A stretch of DNA of 64,000 nt from Paenibacillus sp. D2_2. GTDB lineage: Bacteria > Bacillota > Bacilli > Paenibacillales > Paenibacillaceae. How positions within the stretch are numbered: the first letter of the stretch is position 1; each line of letters opens with the position of its first letter. Positions 8,653-18,227 of this stretch are shown here, in pieces. Below the pieces are notes generated by a model. The model was not told where the DNA came from. It did not search any database and saw nothing but the letters and a program-made list of their open reading frames with translations. The stretch spans positions 1,458,501 to 1,522,500 of the forward strand of contig NZ_CP133605.1 in NCBI RefSeq assembly GCF_031199965.1. Direction: 5' to 3'. Position numbers and translations under genes: made by a program.

Positions 8653-10098
8653 ATGGGGCTGCGCAATAAAATGTTCATTCAGCATGCAGTTACGATCGTT
8701 ATGTTGCTTACAGCGATGTACTTCACCGTTACTTATACACTTAACAAGAGCATGATAGAGAGCGATACCCAGACATTAAGCCAATATTCCGCACTGCACC
8801 GGATCGAAGCACTGAAAATTGTGAATGACCAGAAGATCGATATCGAGCAGTTGTTCTCGGGCAAGTACGCTCCCTTCATCGCTTCTCACCTCGGGTCCAG
8901 CATTAACTTTCAAGTGCAGTTGTTCGCGCCCGATGAGACGATTGTAGGTAGCAGCAGCGACAAGGAGAATTTGCTGAAGCGGGACGATATCAAGTCCGCG
9001 CTATCAGGCGATACGGCAACGGTTATTGCCGAGGGAGAGGGGACGAGATATTTAATCTATTCCGTTCCCTTCTGGTATGAGGGGAGGATCGTAGGCGGAT
9101 TCCGTTATCTGCTGGATCTTCATGAGAATATAGAGACGATGAATCAGATGCGTAACTGGTTTATCGGGGCAGCGCTGGGCTGTCTTGCGCTCTCACTTCT
9201 GGCAAGCTATTCTTTTTCCTCATTTCTGATGAGGCCTCTGCATGCGCTGCAGCAAGCACTCAAATTGGTATCTGCTCGCGATTTCAGCCGTAAGATCGTG
9301 GTGAACACCCACGATGAGGTTGGCGAATTGGCGCGAGATTTCAACCATATGTCGGATGCACTGCGGCATCATATCGATATGCTCCACTATGAACAGGGTA
9401 AGCAGAAAGCTTTTTACGATAACATTACCCATGAACTAAAGACACCTCTCACCTCCATTATCGGCTTCTCGGATCTGATGGCCAGGATAGACCGGATGGA
9501 GGATATTCAAGATTGTAATTTCTATATCCGCAAGGAGAGCACACGCTTATTGAACATGGTCGAGGATCTGCTGCAGACCTCGCTAAAAGGGGAAGAAGCT
9601 TGGCATATTGCGCTGGAGCAGGCTGAACTAGGCAATATTATTACGGATACCCTACGTGTTCTTCAGCCGACGCTTCAGAAATCGAATATACTCACCTCGG
9701 TGAAAGTCCTACCCTGCACGGTCTATCTCGATCCTAAGCGTACGCAGCAGGTGCTGTTCAACGTGATCGATAACGCCATTAAGCATAGCGACTGCACGTT
9801 GCTTCATATCGAGCTTCTTCATGATGAGTGCTCAGGTATCGTCAGGATTGTGGATAATGGCAAAGGCATATCCGAGCAGGAGAAAGAGATGCTGTTCCTG
9901 CCGGCGGAAGAGAAGCAAGGGCGCGTGATCTCTGAGAATTCTCATGGCCTTGGACTGCCGATCTGCAAGCAGTTCATGGAGCTTCAGGACGGGAGCATCT
10001 CTATGATTAGTGAAGAAGGGCAAGGAACGGAGGTCAGACTTCAATTTTCGATCCACCCACCAAATGTAAGCGCTGTTACAAAACTGATACAAATCTAA
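8653..10098 (+). CDS. Sensor histidine kinase, partner of the OmpR-type regulator
   Basis: 481 aa membrane kinase. TM1 is near residues 10-30, an extracellular sensor segment spans about 31-165, TM2 is near 170-195, and a HAMP domain precedes the HisKA box YDNITHELKTPLTSIIGFSD with His260. The ATPase domain has the N box NVIDNAIKHS, G1 DNGKGIS and G2 HGLGLPI. The ribosome site GGAGG lies inside the end of the regulator gene, so the two are co-translated. The ligand is unknown; location upstream of an Fbp-type importer suggests it senses the transported solute. Confidence 0.93.
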   Translation: MGLRNKMFIQHAVTIVMLLTAMYFTVTYTLNKSMIESDTQTLSQYSALHRIEALKIVNDQKIDIEQLFSGKYAPFIASHLGSSINFQVQLFAPDETIVGSSSDKENLLKRDDIKSALSGDTATVIAEGEGTRYLIYSVPFWYEGRIVGGFRYLLDLHENIETMNQMRNWFIGAALGCLALSLLASYSFSSFLMRPLHALQQALKLVSARDFSRKIVVNTHDEVGELARDFNHMSDALRHHIDMLHYEQGKQKAFYDNITHELKTPLTSIIGFSDLMARIDRMEDIQDCNFYIRKESTRLLNMVEDLLQTSLKGEEAWHIALEQAELGNIITDTLRVLQPTLQKSNILTSVKVLPCTVYLDPKRTQQVLFNVIDNAIKHSDCTLLHIELLHDECSGIVRIVDNGKGISEQEKEMLFLPAEEKQGRVISENSHGLGLPICKQFMELQDGSISMISEEGQGTEVRLQFSIHPPNVSAVTKLIQI

Positions 10099-10130
10099 AA
10101 TTCTTTTGATATAAGTGGAGGGTAAAGTTA

Positions 10131-10919
10131 ATGGCAGAGGACAAGAAAGGGCTTTCATGGTTTCGCCTCATCCTGCTTCAGGTCATTATCGGATGCTTGC
10201 TCATTGGTATCTGTGCCTATTCCTTCCGGATTCCCGTCGACGTTGTACAAATCGTGCCGCCTCAGCAAGATCAGCTTGAACGTATATCCGGCGTACCGAT
10301 GCGTGTTGATATTACCTATCCGGGCCTTGGCACAGTTTCTATTGAAGATCCGAAGGAATTACTGAAATTGAAATCCTCATTCTCCGGGCTTCTGTCGGCT
10401 GGTAAGCAGCAGGCACAAAAACAGACACCTAGACTGCTGCTTACAGGAAGAATGACATATCTGGATCAGGAGGATGTTCCATTTCAGGTGGAGACGGGCG
10501 CGTTCCAATTTGGTAACGAGCTGGTCAACTCGCTGGATGTAAGCGCGGGTATTCGCAAGCTACAGAGCACGCTAATCGATAAGATCCTGACCGCCGCGAT
10601 GATTGGTTCTGCGGTAGAGAACGGGAAGAACGATGTGTTCACGCTTGATGTGGGCAAGCTTACGATTCTCTCACAAGATGAGAGGAAGGAGCTTGCTGAA
10701 CAGATTACTGCGTCCACGCGCATTATCGATTTCAGTCATTTTACAGATCTGCAGCAACCGCCGGATGCGCATTTTGTAATCCAGCTTAGCGGCGGCGAGC
10801 AGACGAAGAAGCACTGGATTCATCTGGATCGATATAACAACGCTTACATCGTCGTATACGACCTGTTGGATGAGACGAATCAAAGAGCCTATTTCAAGTT
10901 AAACGATACCTCATATTGA
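10131..10919 (+). CDS. Membrane-anchored protein of unknown function, linked to the importer
   Basis: 262 aa with one N-terminal membrane helix (about residues 13-32, LILLQVIIGCLLIGICAYSF) and an extracellular remainder with no motif I recognise. It is preceded by GGAGGG and lies 32 bases after the kinase and 22 bases before the first binding protein, so it belongs to the same transcription unit. An accessory sensor or docking role is possible but only inferred from position. Confidence 0.7.
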   Translation: MAEDKKGLSWFRLILLQVIIGCLLIGICAYSFRIPVDVVQIVPPQQDQLERISGVPMRVDITYPGLGTVSIEDPKELLKLKSSFSGLLSAGKQQAQKQTPRLLLTGRMTYLDQEDVPFQVETGAFQFGNELVNSLDVSAGIRKLQSTLIDKILTAAMIGSAVENGKNDVFTLDVGKLTILSQDERKELAEQITASTRIIDFSHFTDLQQPPDAHFVIQLSGGEQTKKHWIHLDRYNNAYIVVYDLLDETNQRAYFKLNDTSY

Positions 10920-10941
10920 ACATGAAGGGTGGTTTACCGAA

Positions 10942-11980
10942 ATGGCGAGAAATAAAAAAAATAGCGGCTCGGTCATTATTCTATCGGTCATTGTTATCGT
11001 ATTAGTAGCGGGGTTCTTTATGTACAAATCCGGAGTGTTCGGCGGGAAAGAAAAACAGAAAATTACCGTCTATTCCATCTTCCAGGAGGAAGAAGCACGT
11101 AAAATTCTAGACAAATTTAAAGCGGAGACCGGAATTGATTATGATATTCTGCGTCTGCCTAGTGGTGAGGCTGTATCGCGGATCCAGAATGAAATGTCGA
11201 ATCCGCAAGCCGACTTCCTGATGGGCGGCCCGGCCGATTCCCACCAGGTATTGAAGGAAGCTGGCTCGTTGGAAGCCTATGCATCACCGAATGCGTCCGA
11301 TATTGCTGACAATATGAAAGATAAGGACGGCTACTGGACACGGTTTCTACCTGAACCCTGTAGCTATCGGAATTAACGAGAATCGCTGGAAAGAGAAATT
11401 TGGCGATGCTCCATATCCTCAATCATTCAAAGAACTGACAGATCCTAAATTCAAAGGCGAAATTGGCATGTCCGACCCGGCAACCTCGGGTACTGCATAT
11501 ACAGCTGTAGCTTCCCTTGCCCAAGTATGGGGCGATGATGAAATGCTGAATTATATGAAGGAGCTCCTGCCTAATTTGAAAGAAAGACCAAAGTCCGGTA
11601 TTGAGCCGATCCAAAAAGCAGCCAAAGGCGAATACACCATCGGGATTACGTTCCTTGGCGACCAATTGAAAATTAAATATCAAGGTAATCCGATTACGAG
11701 TATTGTGCCTGAAGCTGCTGGTTATGAAGTAGGCGCGCTGTCGATCGTGAAGAATGGTCCGAATACGGAAGCAGCGAAGAAATTGATGGATTACATGCTT
11801 ACGAATGAACCAGGAGAAATTTATACACAATCCGCCTATGCGGTGTCTGTTAAGGCTTCCGTGCCGATTCCAGAAGGCGGTATCGATATCAAATCGACGA
11901 ATTATAACAGCTCCTATGATCTTCTGAAGGCTGCTGAGCAGCGCAAGGAATTACAGAGCGCGTTGAAAGATTTGAAATAA
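10942..11980 (+). CDS. Fbp/Fut-type ABC transporter substrate-binding protein, TM-anchored (frameshift)
   Basis: About 345 aa. An N-terminal helix (SVIILSVIVIVLVAGFFMY) with no lipobox cysteine anchors it, unlike most Gram-positive binding proteins. The fold is that of the iron/thiamine/phosphonate-type family: KITVYSIFQEEEARKILDKF, GGPADSHQVLKEAG and TSGTAYTAVASLAQ. The frame breaks at 11341, where ACACGGTTTC should read ACAGGTTTC; removing one C restores GYWTGFYLNPVAIGINENRW, matching the paralogue at 15293 (GYWTGMYMGPLAIGVNEQ). The substrate is undetermined: Fe(III), phosphonates and phosphorylated metabolites are all handled by this superfamily. Confidence 0.82.
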
Positions 11981-11999
11981 GAGAGCCACTTAGCATAGA

Positions 12000-12041
12000 A
12001 GGGGCGCCGGACCTTCGAAGTAACTGATGAGTTCGTGCCCC
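12000..12041 (+). other. Hairpin between binding protein and permease
   Basis: GGGGCGC (12001-12007) can pair with GTGCCCC (12035-12041). No T tract follows, so it is more likely an mRNA stabiliser or attenuator than a terminator. It could help produce more binding protein than permease. Confidence 0.4.
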
Positions 12042-12053
12042 TAATAGAGGTAA

Positions 12054-12219
12054 TTCAAAAAGTCCGCTTTTGATCACGAAGTAACACTGAAAGCTTATTC
12101 GACATCGAATCTTGAATTCAGCCGGGCCTTCCGGTGCTCACGTACAAACTACGTACGCTCCGCTCCTCAGGCCTAGCTTCATCCAACCTTCTCGGTGCTG
12201 AAAACCGACCTTTTTGAAC
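12054..12219 (-). repeat. Dispersed ~166 bp repeat, copy B
   Basis: Inverted orientation relative to copy A. It starts ATTCAAAAAGTCCGCTTTTG and ends CCGACCTTTTTGAAC, with the same interior blocks (GCCGGGCCTTCCGGTGCTC, CTTCTCGGTGCTG). It sits inside the importer operon between the binding protein and permease genes. Termini are intact. Confidence 0.85.
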
Positions 12220-12256
12220 ACGCCTAATAGACAGTAGAAAGGTGGGAGTCGCCCCT

Positions 12257-13915
12257 ATGATGAAAGAAAAAAAAGGCATTGGGGAGTCGATCAAAAGGCT
12301 CTTCAAGGATCCTTCATCGCTCGTGCTCGTCCTGACCAGCTTTATTTTCCTTGGACTGTTTGTCATTTACCCGTTAATTGTCGTCGTCTTCTCATCCGGA
12401 TTCGACAGCTGGGGGACATTCTTTAGCAAGCCACGTTATTCCAAGGCATTAATGAATACGATTGTCAGTTCATCGCTTTCAGCGATTACAGCAACGACTG
12501 TTGGTTTTATATATGCCTATGCTATTAATTACAGCAACATTAAGGGGAAGAAGTTCTTCCGCTTCATCGCGTTCATTCCGTTACTAGCTCCTTCGGTCAT
12601 GAGCGGTCTGGCATTCCTGCTTCTATTTGGCCGCGGCGGCATGATCTCGCAATGGCTGTATAGCAACTTTAATTTCGAACTCGATTTGTACGGATTACCG
12701 GGATTATGGATCGTTCAGACGATATCCTATTTTCCACTGGCCTATATGACCATAACCGGCGTACTTCGTGCCATCTCACCAAATCTGGAGATTGCAGCGC
12801 AAAATCTCGGAGCACGAGGTTTCAAATTGTTCCGCACGATTACGTTTAAGCTTGCACTTCCAGGTGTAATTAACGCCTTCCTGCTTGTAGCAATTAACTG
12901 TTTCGCCGATTTCGGAAATCCGAAGCTGATTGGCGGTAACTATTCACTGCTCGCTGTTGAAATTTACGGTGAGATCATTAATAATGAGCCAGGATTGGCT
13001 TCTGTAATGGGGATTATCCTTGTTATTCCTGCACTGCTCGTATTCTGGTTGCAGAACAAGGTGCTGTCAAAAGGCTCCTACCAAACGGTTTCGGGTAAAC
13101 CAGTATCTGGTCTGAAACGGATCACTACATCCAAAAAAACAGATGCAATGCTCTTTACTTTTAACAGTTTAATTTCGTTGTTCATTATCATGATGTTCGG
13201 TATTACGATTCTGTTTGCCTTTACGAAGAACTTTGGCCGTGATAACGCGTTTACATTGGATCATATCAGAAAAGTAGTATTCAGTTCATCAAGTCCAGCA
13301 GTTATGAACAGTTTAGTATTGTCGCTGGTTAGTGCTGTGCTGGCGGTTGCGTTTGCTCTTGTTCTAGCTTATATCATTGTTCGCAAGCCTTTTCCGGGTA
13401 AAAAATTACTTGATTTCAGCGCGGTTCTACCAATCGCTCTTCCGGGAACCTTTGTCGGACTTGCCTTGATTGTTACTTTTAGCAAAGGGCCGATCATCTT
13501 GCAAGGTTCTGCGGTGCTAATTGTTATCGCAATGCTATTGAAACAGATGCCTGTCGGGTATCGCGGGTTAACCGCCGCTTTCAAGCAAGTGGATAAATCG
13601 ATCGAGGAAGCTGCTACCAACCTTGGTGCGAACAGCCGTAAGACGTTGACAACAGTCGTATTCCCAATGCTGCAAAAGACCGTCGTAGCCAATTTTGTCT
13701 ATGCGTTTATGAAAAATATGAATACGTTAAGTACGATTATCTTCTTAATCACCCCTAAATGGGTTGTTGCTGCGGTATCGATCTTCAACTATGCCGAGAC
13801 GGGAACCTATTATTGGGCGGCTGCCGTAGCAGTCGGACTGATGGGCGCGACGCTGGGCACGCTTGGAATTATCAAGTTGATCTTCCGGTCGAAAGTAAAA
13901 ATATTTGATTTCTAG
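12257..13915 (+). CDS. Fused two-domain ABC permease, FbpB/ThiP type
   Basis: 552 aa with about twelve membrane helices in two homologous halves. Each half carries an EAA loop: LEIAAQNLGARGFKLFRTI then TFKLALPG near residue 190, and IEEAATNLGANSRKTLTTVV near 460. Fused permeases of this design serve iron(III), thiamine and 2-aminoethylphosphonate importers. The start is the ATG at 12257 (then another ATG) with GGTGGGAG 8 bases upstream. It works with the ATPase at 13966 and the two binding proteins. Confidence 0.9.
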   Translation: MMKEKKGIGESIKRLFKDPSSLVLVLTSFIFLGLFVIYPLIVVVFSSGFDSWGTFFSKPRYSKALMNTIVSSSLSAITATTVGFIYAYAINYSNIKGKKFFRFIAFIPLLAPSVMSGLAFLLLFGRGGMISQWLYSNFNFELDLYGLPGLWIVQTISYFPLAYMTITGVLRAISPNLEIAAQNLGARGFKLFRTITFKLALPGVINAFLLVAINCFADFGNPKLIGGNYSLLAVEIYGEIINNEPGLASVMGIILVIPALLVFWLQNKVLSKGSYQTVSGKPVSGLKRITTSKKTDAMLFTFNSLISLFIIMMFGITILFAFTKNFGRDNAFTLDHIRKVVFSSSSPAVMNSLVLSLVSAVLAVAFALVLAYIIVRKPFPGKKLLDFSAVLPIALPGTFVGLALIVTFSKGPIILQGSAVLIVIAMLLKQMPVGYRGLTAAFKQVDKSIEEAATNLGANSRKTLTTVVFPMLQKTVVANFVYAFMKNMNTLSTIIFLITPKWVVAAVSIFNYAETGTYYWAAAVAVGLMGATLGTLGIIKLIFRSKVKIFDF

Positions 13916-13965
13916 AGGTTTGAACATCGTTAGAAGAAGAGGTAGTTAAATAGAAGGGAGTGGGC

Positions 13966-15048
13966 ATGATGGAATCCAATATCCTGCTAGATTTAAAAAA
14001 CGTAAATAAGGTGTTCGGCAATAACCATGTCCTGAAAGATATAAACCTACAAATAGAACGGGGCAAGTTCATTACCTTCCTCGGTCCGAGTGGTTGCGGT
14101 AAGACAACATTACTTCGGTCCATCGCAGGCTTCTACACCGTTGATAAGGGCGAGGTCTGGATTGACGACAAACTAGTCAACGACCTGCCTCCATATAAAC
14201 GGGGCACCCCGATGGTATTCCAGGAATATGCACTATTTCCTCATATGACAGTTTTTGATAATATCGCTTATGGGCTTGATATTCAGAAGAGACCTGAAGG
14301 GGAAGTTCAGCAACGGGTCGAGGGGGCTATGGCCCAGGTCAAATTAACCGGACTTGAAGAGCGGTATCCGCATGAAATGTCAGGTGGTCAGCAGCAGCGC
14401 GTTGCAATGGCCCGCGCTTTGGTGATGAACTCACCGATTATCCTGCTGGATGAACCGCTCAGTAACCTTGATGCTAAATTGCGTGAAGAGGTACGTGTTG
14501 AGCTGAGGACCCTTCAACAGGAGTTGGGACTAACCGTTATATATGTAACGCATGATCAGCTTGAAGCGTTGTCGATGTCCGACTATATCGTGGTATTTAA
14601 CAAAGGCGCTATTGATCAGTACGGTACGCCGCATGAAATTTATTATGAGCCTCGTACTCAATACGTAGCTGACTTTATCGGTACAACAAACTTCATTGAT
14701 GCGGTTGTTGAGAAAAGCGAGGGAGAAATGGTCACGGTTCGATATGGCCAGGCTGGAGATACTGTAACTGTAACCAGCAAAGAAAGACTTATCGTCGGCG
14801 AGACAGTTCACTTGTGCGTTCGGCCGGAGTCCTTACGTATTAAACAGCCAGAAGCCGGTGAATTCAAAATGACGGGAATTATCAAATCATCGATGTTCCT
14901 TGGTGAGAAGGAACGATATTTCTTAGTCGATGAAGTCGGCAGTGAGTGGATCGTTGATGCCTATGACATTGGAAAGACACACTTTGAAGGTGTCGTCCAA
15001 ATGAGTGCGGCTGCTGATAAAATTCATATTATTAAAAAGAGTAATTGA
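13966..15048 (+). CDS. ABC transporter ATPase, PotA/FbpC type
   Basis: About 360 aa. Walker A GPSGCGKTT (near residue 42), Q loop VFQEYALF, signature LSGGQQQRVAMARAL-like MSGGQQQRVAMARA, Walker B IILLDEPLSNLD and H loop VTHDQLEAL are all intact. The C-terminal TOBE region (about 280-360) contains VHLCVRPESLRI. The start is the ATG at 13966 or 13969 behind GAAGGGAG. It energises the fused permease upstream. A terminator at 15068-15098 follows. Confidence 0.93.
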   Translation: MMESNILLDLKNVNKVFGNNHVLKDINLQIERGKFITFLGPSGCGKTTLLRSIAGFYTVDKGEVWIDDKLVNDLPPYKRGTPMVFQEYALFPHMTVFDNIAYGLDIQKRPEGEVQQRVEGAMAQVKLTGLEERYPHEMSGGQQQRVAMARALVMNSPIILLDEPLSNLDAKLREEVRVELRTLQQELGLTVIYVTHDQLEALSMSDYIVVFNKGAIDQYGTPHEIYYEPRTQYVADFIGTTNFIDAVVEKSEGEMVTVRYGQAGDTVTVTSKERLIVGETVHLCVRPESLRIKQPEAGEFKMTGIIKSSMFLGEKERYFLVDEVGSEWIVDAYDIGKTHFEGVVQMSAAADKIHIIKKSN

Positions 15049-15067
15049 TACAGAGGGGAATAATCCA

Positions 15068-15098
15068 GAAAAAGGAAGACAATTGTTTTCCTTTTTTT
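15068..15098 (+). terminator. Terminator after the importer ATPase
   Basis: AAAAAGGAA pairs with TTCCTTTTT around CAATTG, ending in a run of seven T. It separates the ATPase from the second binding-protein gene. Confidence 0.7.
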
Positions 15099-15117
15099 GG
15101 CGTTCATTAAAGTGTGT

Positions 15118-15264
15118 GTTCAAAAAGGCCAGTTTTCAGCACCGAGAAGGTTGGATGAAGCAAGGGACTGCGGAGCGTAGCGTACGTAGTGGGTACGTGA
15201 GCACCGGAAGGCCCGGCTGAATTCAAGATTCGATGCCGAATAAGCTGTTCAAAAGGTCAGACTT
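15118..15264 (+). repeat. Dispersed repeat, copy C (altered 3' end)
   Basis: Begins GTTCAAAAAGGCCAG and keeps the central blocks through ATTCAAGATTCGATGCCGAA, but the 3' end is shortened: the TTCGTGATCAAAAG block is missing and the text reads TAAGCTGTTCAAAAGGTCAG. It precedes the second binding-protein gene. Confidence 0.78.
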
Positions 15265-15292
15265 TCGGGCTTGTCTAACGGGGGGATTTCAT

Positions 15293-16303
15293 TTGAAGAA
15301 GAAAGGCGTTATTTTTGGACTGCTTGTCGTTGCCGTAATTGTTGCAACGTTGGTTTATCCCGGACAGAAAAACAATCAGCCGCTTAAAGTATATGTTATT
15401 TTTCAGGAGGATGAGTCGCGTATTCTGCTAGAGAAGTTCAAAAAGAGACGGCATATCTTATGAGGTCATTCGGATGTCTGGCGGCGAGGCGAGCTACCAT
15501 CTGTTATCGATGAATAAGACGGGTATTGATGTCGTCCTGGGCGGCCCGGCGGATTTGCATGAGCAATTGAAGAACGGCGGCAAGCTGATTCGTTATTCAC
15601 CACGCTCTAGCGATCTGATCCCCGATAAGTATAAGGACAGGCAGGGCTATTGGACGGGCATGTATATGGGGCCACTGGCGATTGGAGTCAATGAGCAGGT
15701 ATGGAAACAGGATCCTCAGCTGGCTGACTTGCCGTTACCGGAGCGCTATGAGGACCTGCTACGTCCCGAACTGAAGGGCAAAATCGAGATTCCTGACCCG
15801 GAGACGTCTGGAACAGGGTATACACTGCTTGCTTCGCTGGCCCAAGAGCGTGGTGAGGATCAGGCAACCGCTCTGGTACATGCGCTGAAACAGCAATGTG
15901 CATCGACCACTTTCTCAGGAATCAGCTCGGCACAGCGGCTGGCTCAAGGTGAGGTCGCTGCCGTCGTGAGCTTTATGGGCGATCAGCTACGATTTAGGAA
16001 TTCAGGCTATGCCATTCAGTCTGTGGTTCCTCCTCAAGCCGGCTGGGAGATCGGAGCTGTGTCGATCCTTAAGGGGGAGATAATAAAGCAGCGGCAAAGA
16101 AGCTTGCAGATTTCGTCCTGTCACGTAGCGCGCAGACGGATTATATGAATTCGGCCTTTTCCTTTCCCGTGCTTCCCAATATTCAGGTTCACCCCTTGTT
16201 AACTACCGTCAATCTGGATCATCTCTTGCCAACGTACCGATTCGATACGGCTGCGGAGCATCGTGAGCAATTGCTTGCTAAGTGGCGGGAAGGGGATAGT
16301 TAA
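15293..16303 (+). CDS. Second Fbp/Fut-type binding protein, TM-anchored (frameshifts)
   Basis: About 337 aa, a paralogue of the protein at 10942. The start is probably TTG at 15293 behind GGGGGG, giving a short basic N-terminus and a membrane helix (VIFGLLVVAVIVATLVY) without a lipobox. Two regions need correction: 15440-15452, where two G are missing and KFKKETGISYEVIRMSGGEA is restored, and 16073-16077, where a G run is one short, after which KAAAKKLADFVLSRSAQTDY continues to the stop at 16303. Conserved blocks include VVLGGPADLHEQLK and PDPETSGTGYTLLASLAQ. Two binding proteins for one permease suggests two related ligands. Confidence 0.75.
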
Positions 16304-16398
16304 AGCTCGTAGAGTTTGGTCGGTAAAGATCAAAATAGTGCAACAAGTAGGCATAATTATGCAGGAGTAGCTCGTGTATAAAGTAATATAATCAAAGA

Positions 16399-16412
16399 TG
16401 TAAACGCTTTTA
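16399..16412 (+). promoter_or_regulatory. cre-like catabolite-response site upstream of yesN-type gene
   Basis: TGTAAACGCTTTTA matches 13 of 14 positions of the cre consensus TGWAANCGNTNWCA and lies 35 bp before the regulator start. CcpA repression of the glycoside locus would follow if real. Confidence 0.6.
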
Positions 16413-16446
16413 TACTGGATATCATATTCCGGTAGGGGGTTGTGGG

Positions 16447-18006
16447 ATGTATAAGGTGCTGATTGTCGATGATGAGCCGAAGCAAAGAGAAGGGCTCAGG
16501 ATGTTTATTGACTGGGAGCTCTACGGATTCTCCGTAGCTGATACGGCATCCAATGGAGAAGAAGCGCTGGAGAAGTATCGGATTCATTCGCCTGAACTGG
16601 TGATCGCGGACATCCGCATGCCAGGAATGGACGGTTTGCAATTGATCCAAAGGCTGCGTGAGGAAGATCCGCAGCTACATATTTTGATCTTGAGCGGTTA
16701 TGCAGATTTTGAGTATGCCAAGATAGCGATTGCGAACCGAACAGACGGATACTTGCTCAAGCCAGTTGATGAGGACGAGCTAATTCAATATTTGCATAGC
16801 ATCAAGAAGGTCATGGATGAGGCGAAGAAGGCATCGCTATGGCAGGATGTCTCAAAGGAGTGGACACGTGAAGCGTTCATTCAATCCATCTTGTCCGGAG
16901 CGATGGATCATGATGAATTTACGCTTCACGAGCAGGCAGATCGACTCGAGCTACTCTGGAAAAAGTATCAAGTCTTGCTCGTCGTCTCTGCGCAGAATGA
17001 GAAGAATGACAAAAATGAGCTTATTGTGCTGCGTCGGAAGCTGAATACCCGCTTTGAAGAGTGCGGCCGCGGCTATGTATTTAGCCATCATGGTTATGTT
17101 GGCGTATTGTTAAAGGAACCACTACTTGAAGTGGAATATGATGATGTGTATCAAGAGCTGCAGGGGAGTGGCGGAGCGGAGATCACAATCGTATTAGGAG
17201 ATCGGGTTCAGGAACTAAGTGATATTCCCCATTCTTATACTTCTGCGCTTGAATTGATCAAGCTGCAATTTTTCTTCGATCGAGGCAGACTGTTGTCAGG
17301 AGAGCTGTTAAGCAAGATTCGGAGTCATGCGGCTGTGGCTGAATTAGGGGTTCAAGAGAAGAGCAGCGATAGTGTAGAAGAGCACCTATATTATGCCATG
17401 GAATCCGGGAATCTTGATGCTGTCAAGCAATGGATAGTCGAGTTTGGACATACGCTGATAAGACTGCGCTTAAACGAAGCAGAGATCAAGCAGAGATTTG
17501 TTGAGCTACTGACCTTGATATATGGAAGGGAATTGAAGCAGAGACCTGAGCTGCAGAACCAGTGCAAGGGATACTGCGATCAAGTCGCAGATATCTATCG
17601 TGTTCGTACAATTGGGGAAATGTTCAAACATGCCGAATCATTGCTGCAATCGATAGCCCCATCATCGGGTGAGGATACCGGTAAGCATCGCGAGGTCAGA
17701 ATCATGCTTGATCTTATTCACCGCAATTTCCGCGACAATTTGAAACTGGAGACTTTATCAGGAGTTTTCAATTATAATAGTGCGTATTTGGGGAAATTGT
17801 TCAAGAATGAGACAGGCGAGTATTTCAATACTTATCTGGATAAAGTGAGAATTGAGAATGCTAAGGGTTATTTGGAGGATGGCCTGAAGGTTTATCAGGT
17901 GGCCGAGAAGGTAGGGTATACGAATGTCGACTATTTTCACGCCAAATTTCGAAAATATGTAGGCACATCCCCATCTGCTTACCGCAAGAAGGTAGGTAAT
18001 GAATGA
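16447..18006 (+). CDS. YesN-type response regulator with AraC output domain
   Basis: 519 aa. The receiver domain begins MYKVLIVDDEPKQREGLRMF, with phospho-acceptor Asp in LVIADIRMPGMDG (about residue 55) and Lys in YLLKPVDEDE. A central helical region follows, then a C-terminal AraC domain (about 415-519) with FNYNSAYLGKLFKNETGEYF and VAEKVGYTNVDYFHAKFRKY. The ribosome site is GGGGG. YesN proteins normally pair with a YesM kinase next door, but here the only such kinase in view is at 24917, about 7 kb away. It likely activates the surrounding carbohydrate genes. Confidence 0.92.
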   Translation: MYKVLIVDDEPKQREGLRMFIDWELYGFSVADTASNGEEALEKYRIHSPELVIADIRMPGMDGLQLIQRLREEDPQLHILILSGYADFEYAKIAIANRTDGYLLKPVDEDELIQYLHSIKKVMDEAKKASLWQDVSKEWTREAFIQSILSGAMDHDEFTLHEQADRLELLWKKYQVLLVVSAQNEKNDKNELIVLRRKLNTRFEECGRGYVFSHHGYVGVLLKEPLLEVEYDDVYQELQGSGGAEITIVLGDRVQELSDIPHSYTSALELIKLQFFFDRGRLLSGELLSKIRSHAAVAELGVQEKSSDSVEEHLYYAMESGNLDAVKQWIVEFGHTLIRLRLNEAEIKQRFVELLTLIYGRELKQRPELQNQCKGYCDQVADIYRVRTIGEMFKHAESLLQSIAPSSGEDTGKHREVRIMLDLIHRNFRDNLKLETLSGVFNYNSAYLGKLFKNETGEYFNTYLDKVRIENAKGYLEDGLKVYQVAEKVGYTNVDYFHAKFRKYVGTSPSAYRKKVGNE

Positions 18007-18019
18007 TCCGTAATTATAT

Positions 18020-18060
18020 AGGAGCTCGGTAGTCCGATAAGGGGTACTGTGCTCTTTTTT
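18020..18060 (+). terminator. Probable terminator after the yesN-type gene
   Basis: An interrupted hairpin in which GAGC pairs with GCTC, GTA with TAC and CC with GG, followed by TTTTTT. The stem is weak. Confidence 0.45.
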
Positions 18061-18181
18061 AGTGTGGGTCAGACTTGGGCAAGTTAAATTTCTATATGAA
18101 AATGCATCTAATTATCTGTGTATGAACCAGAATGGATGCAAGTTATGATAGACCTCAGTGAGGTATAATCCCCACTATTCT

Positions 18182-18195
18182 TAAAAACGCTTTCA
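18182..18195 (+). promoter_or_regulatory. cre-like site upstream of the GH3 gene
   Basis: TAAAAACGCTTTCA matches 13 of 14 positions of the cre consensus (second base A instead of G) and lies 33 bp before the GH3 start. Confidence 0.55.
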
Positions 18196-18227
18196 TTACT
18201 AATCTGTAGAGACGAGGTTGGAATCCT

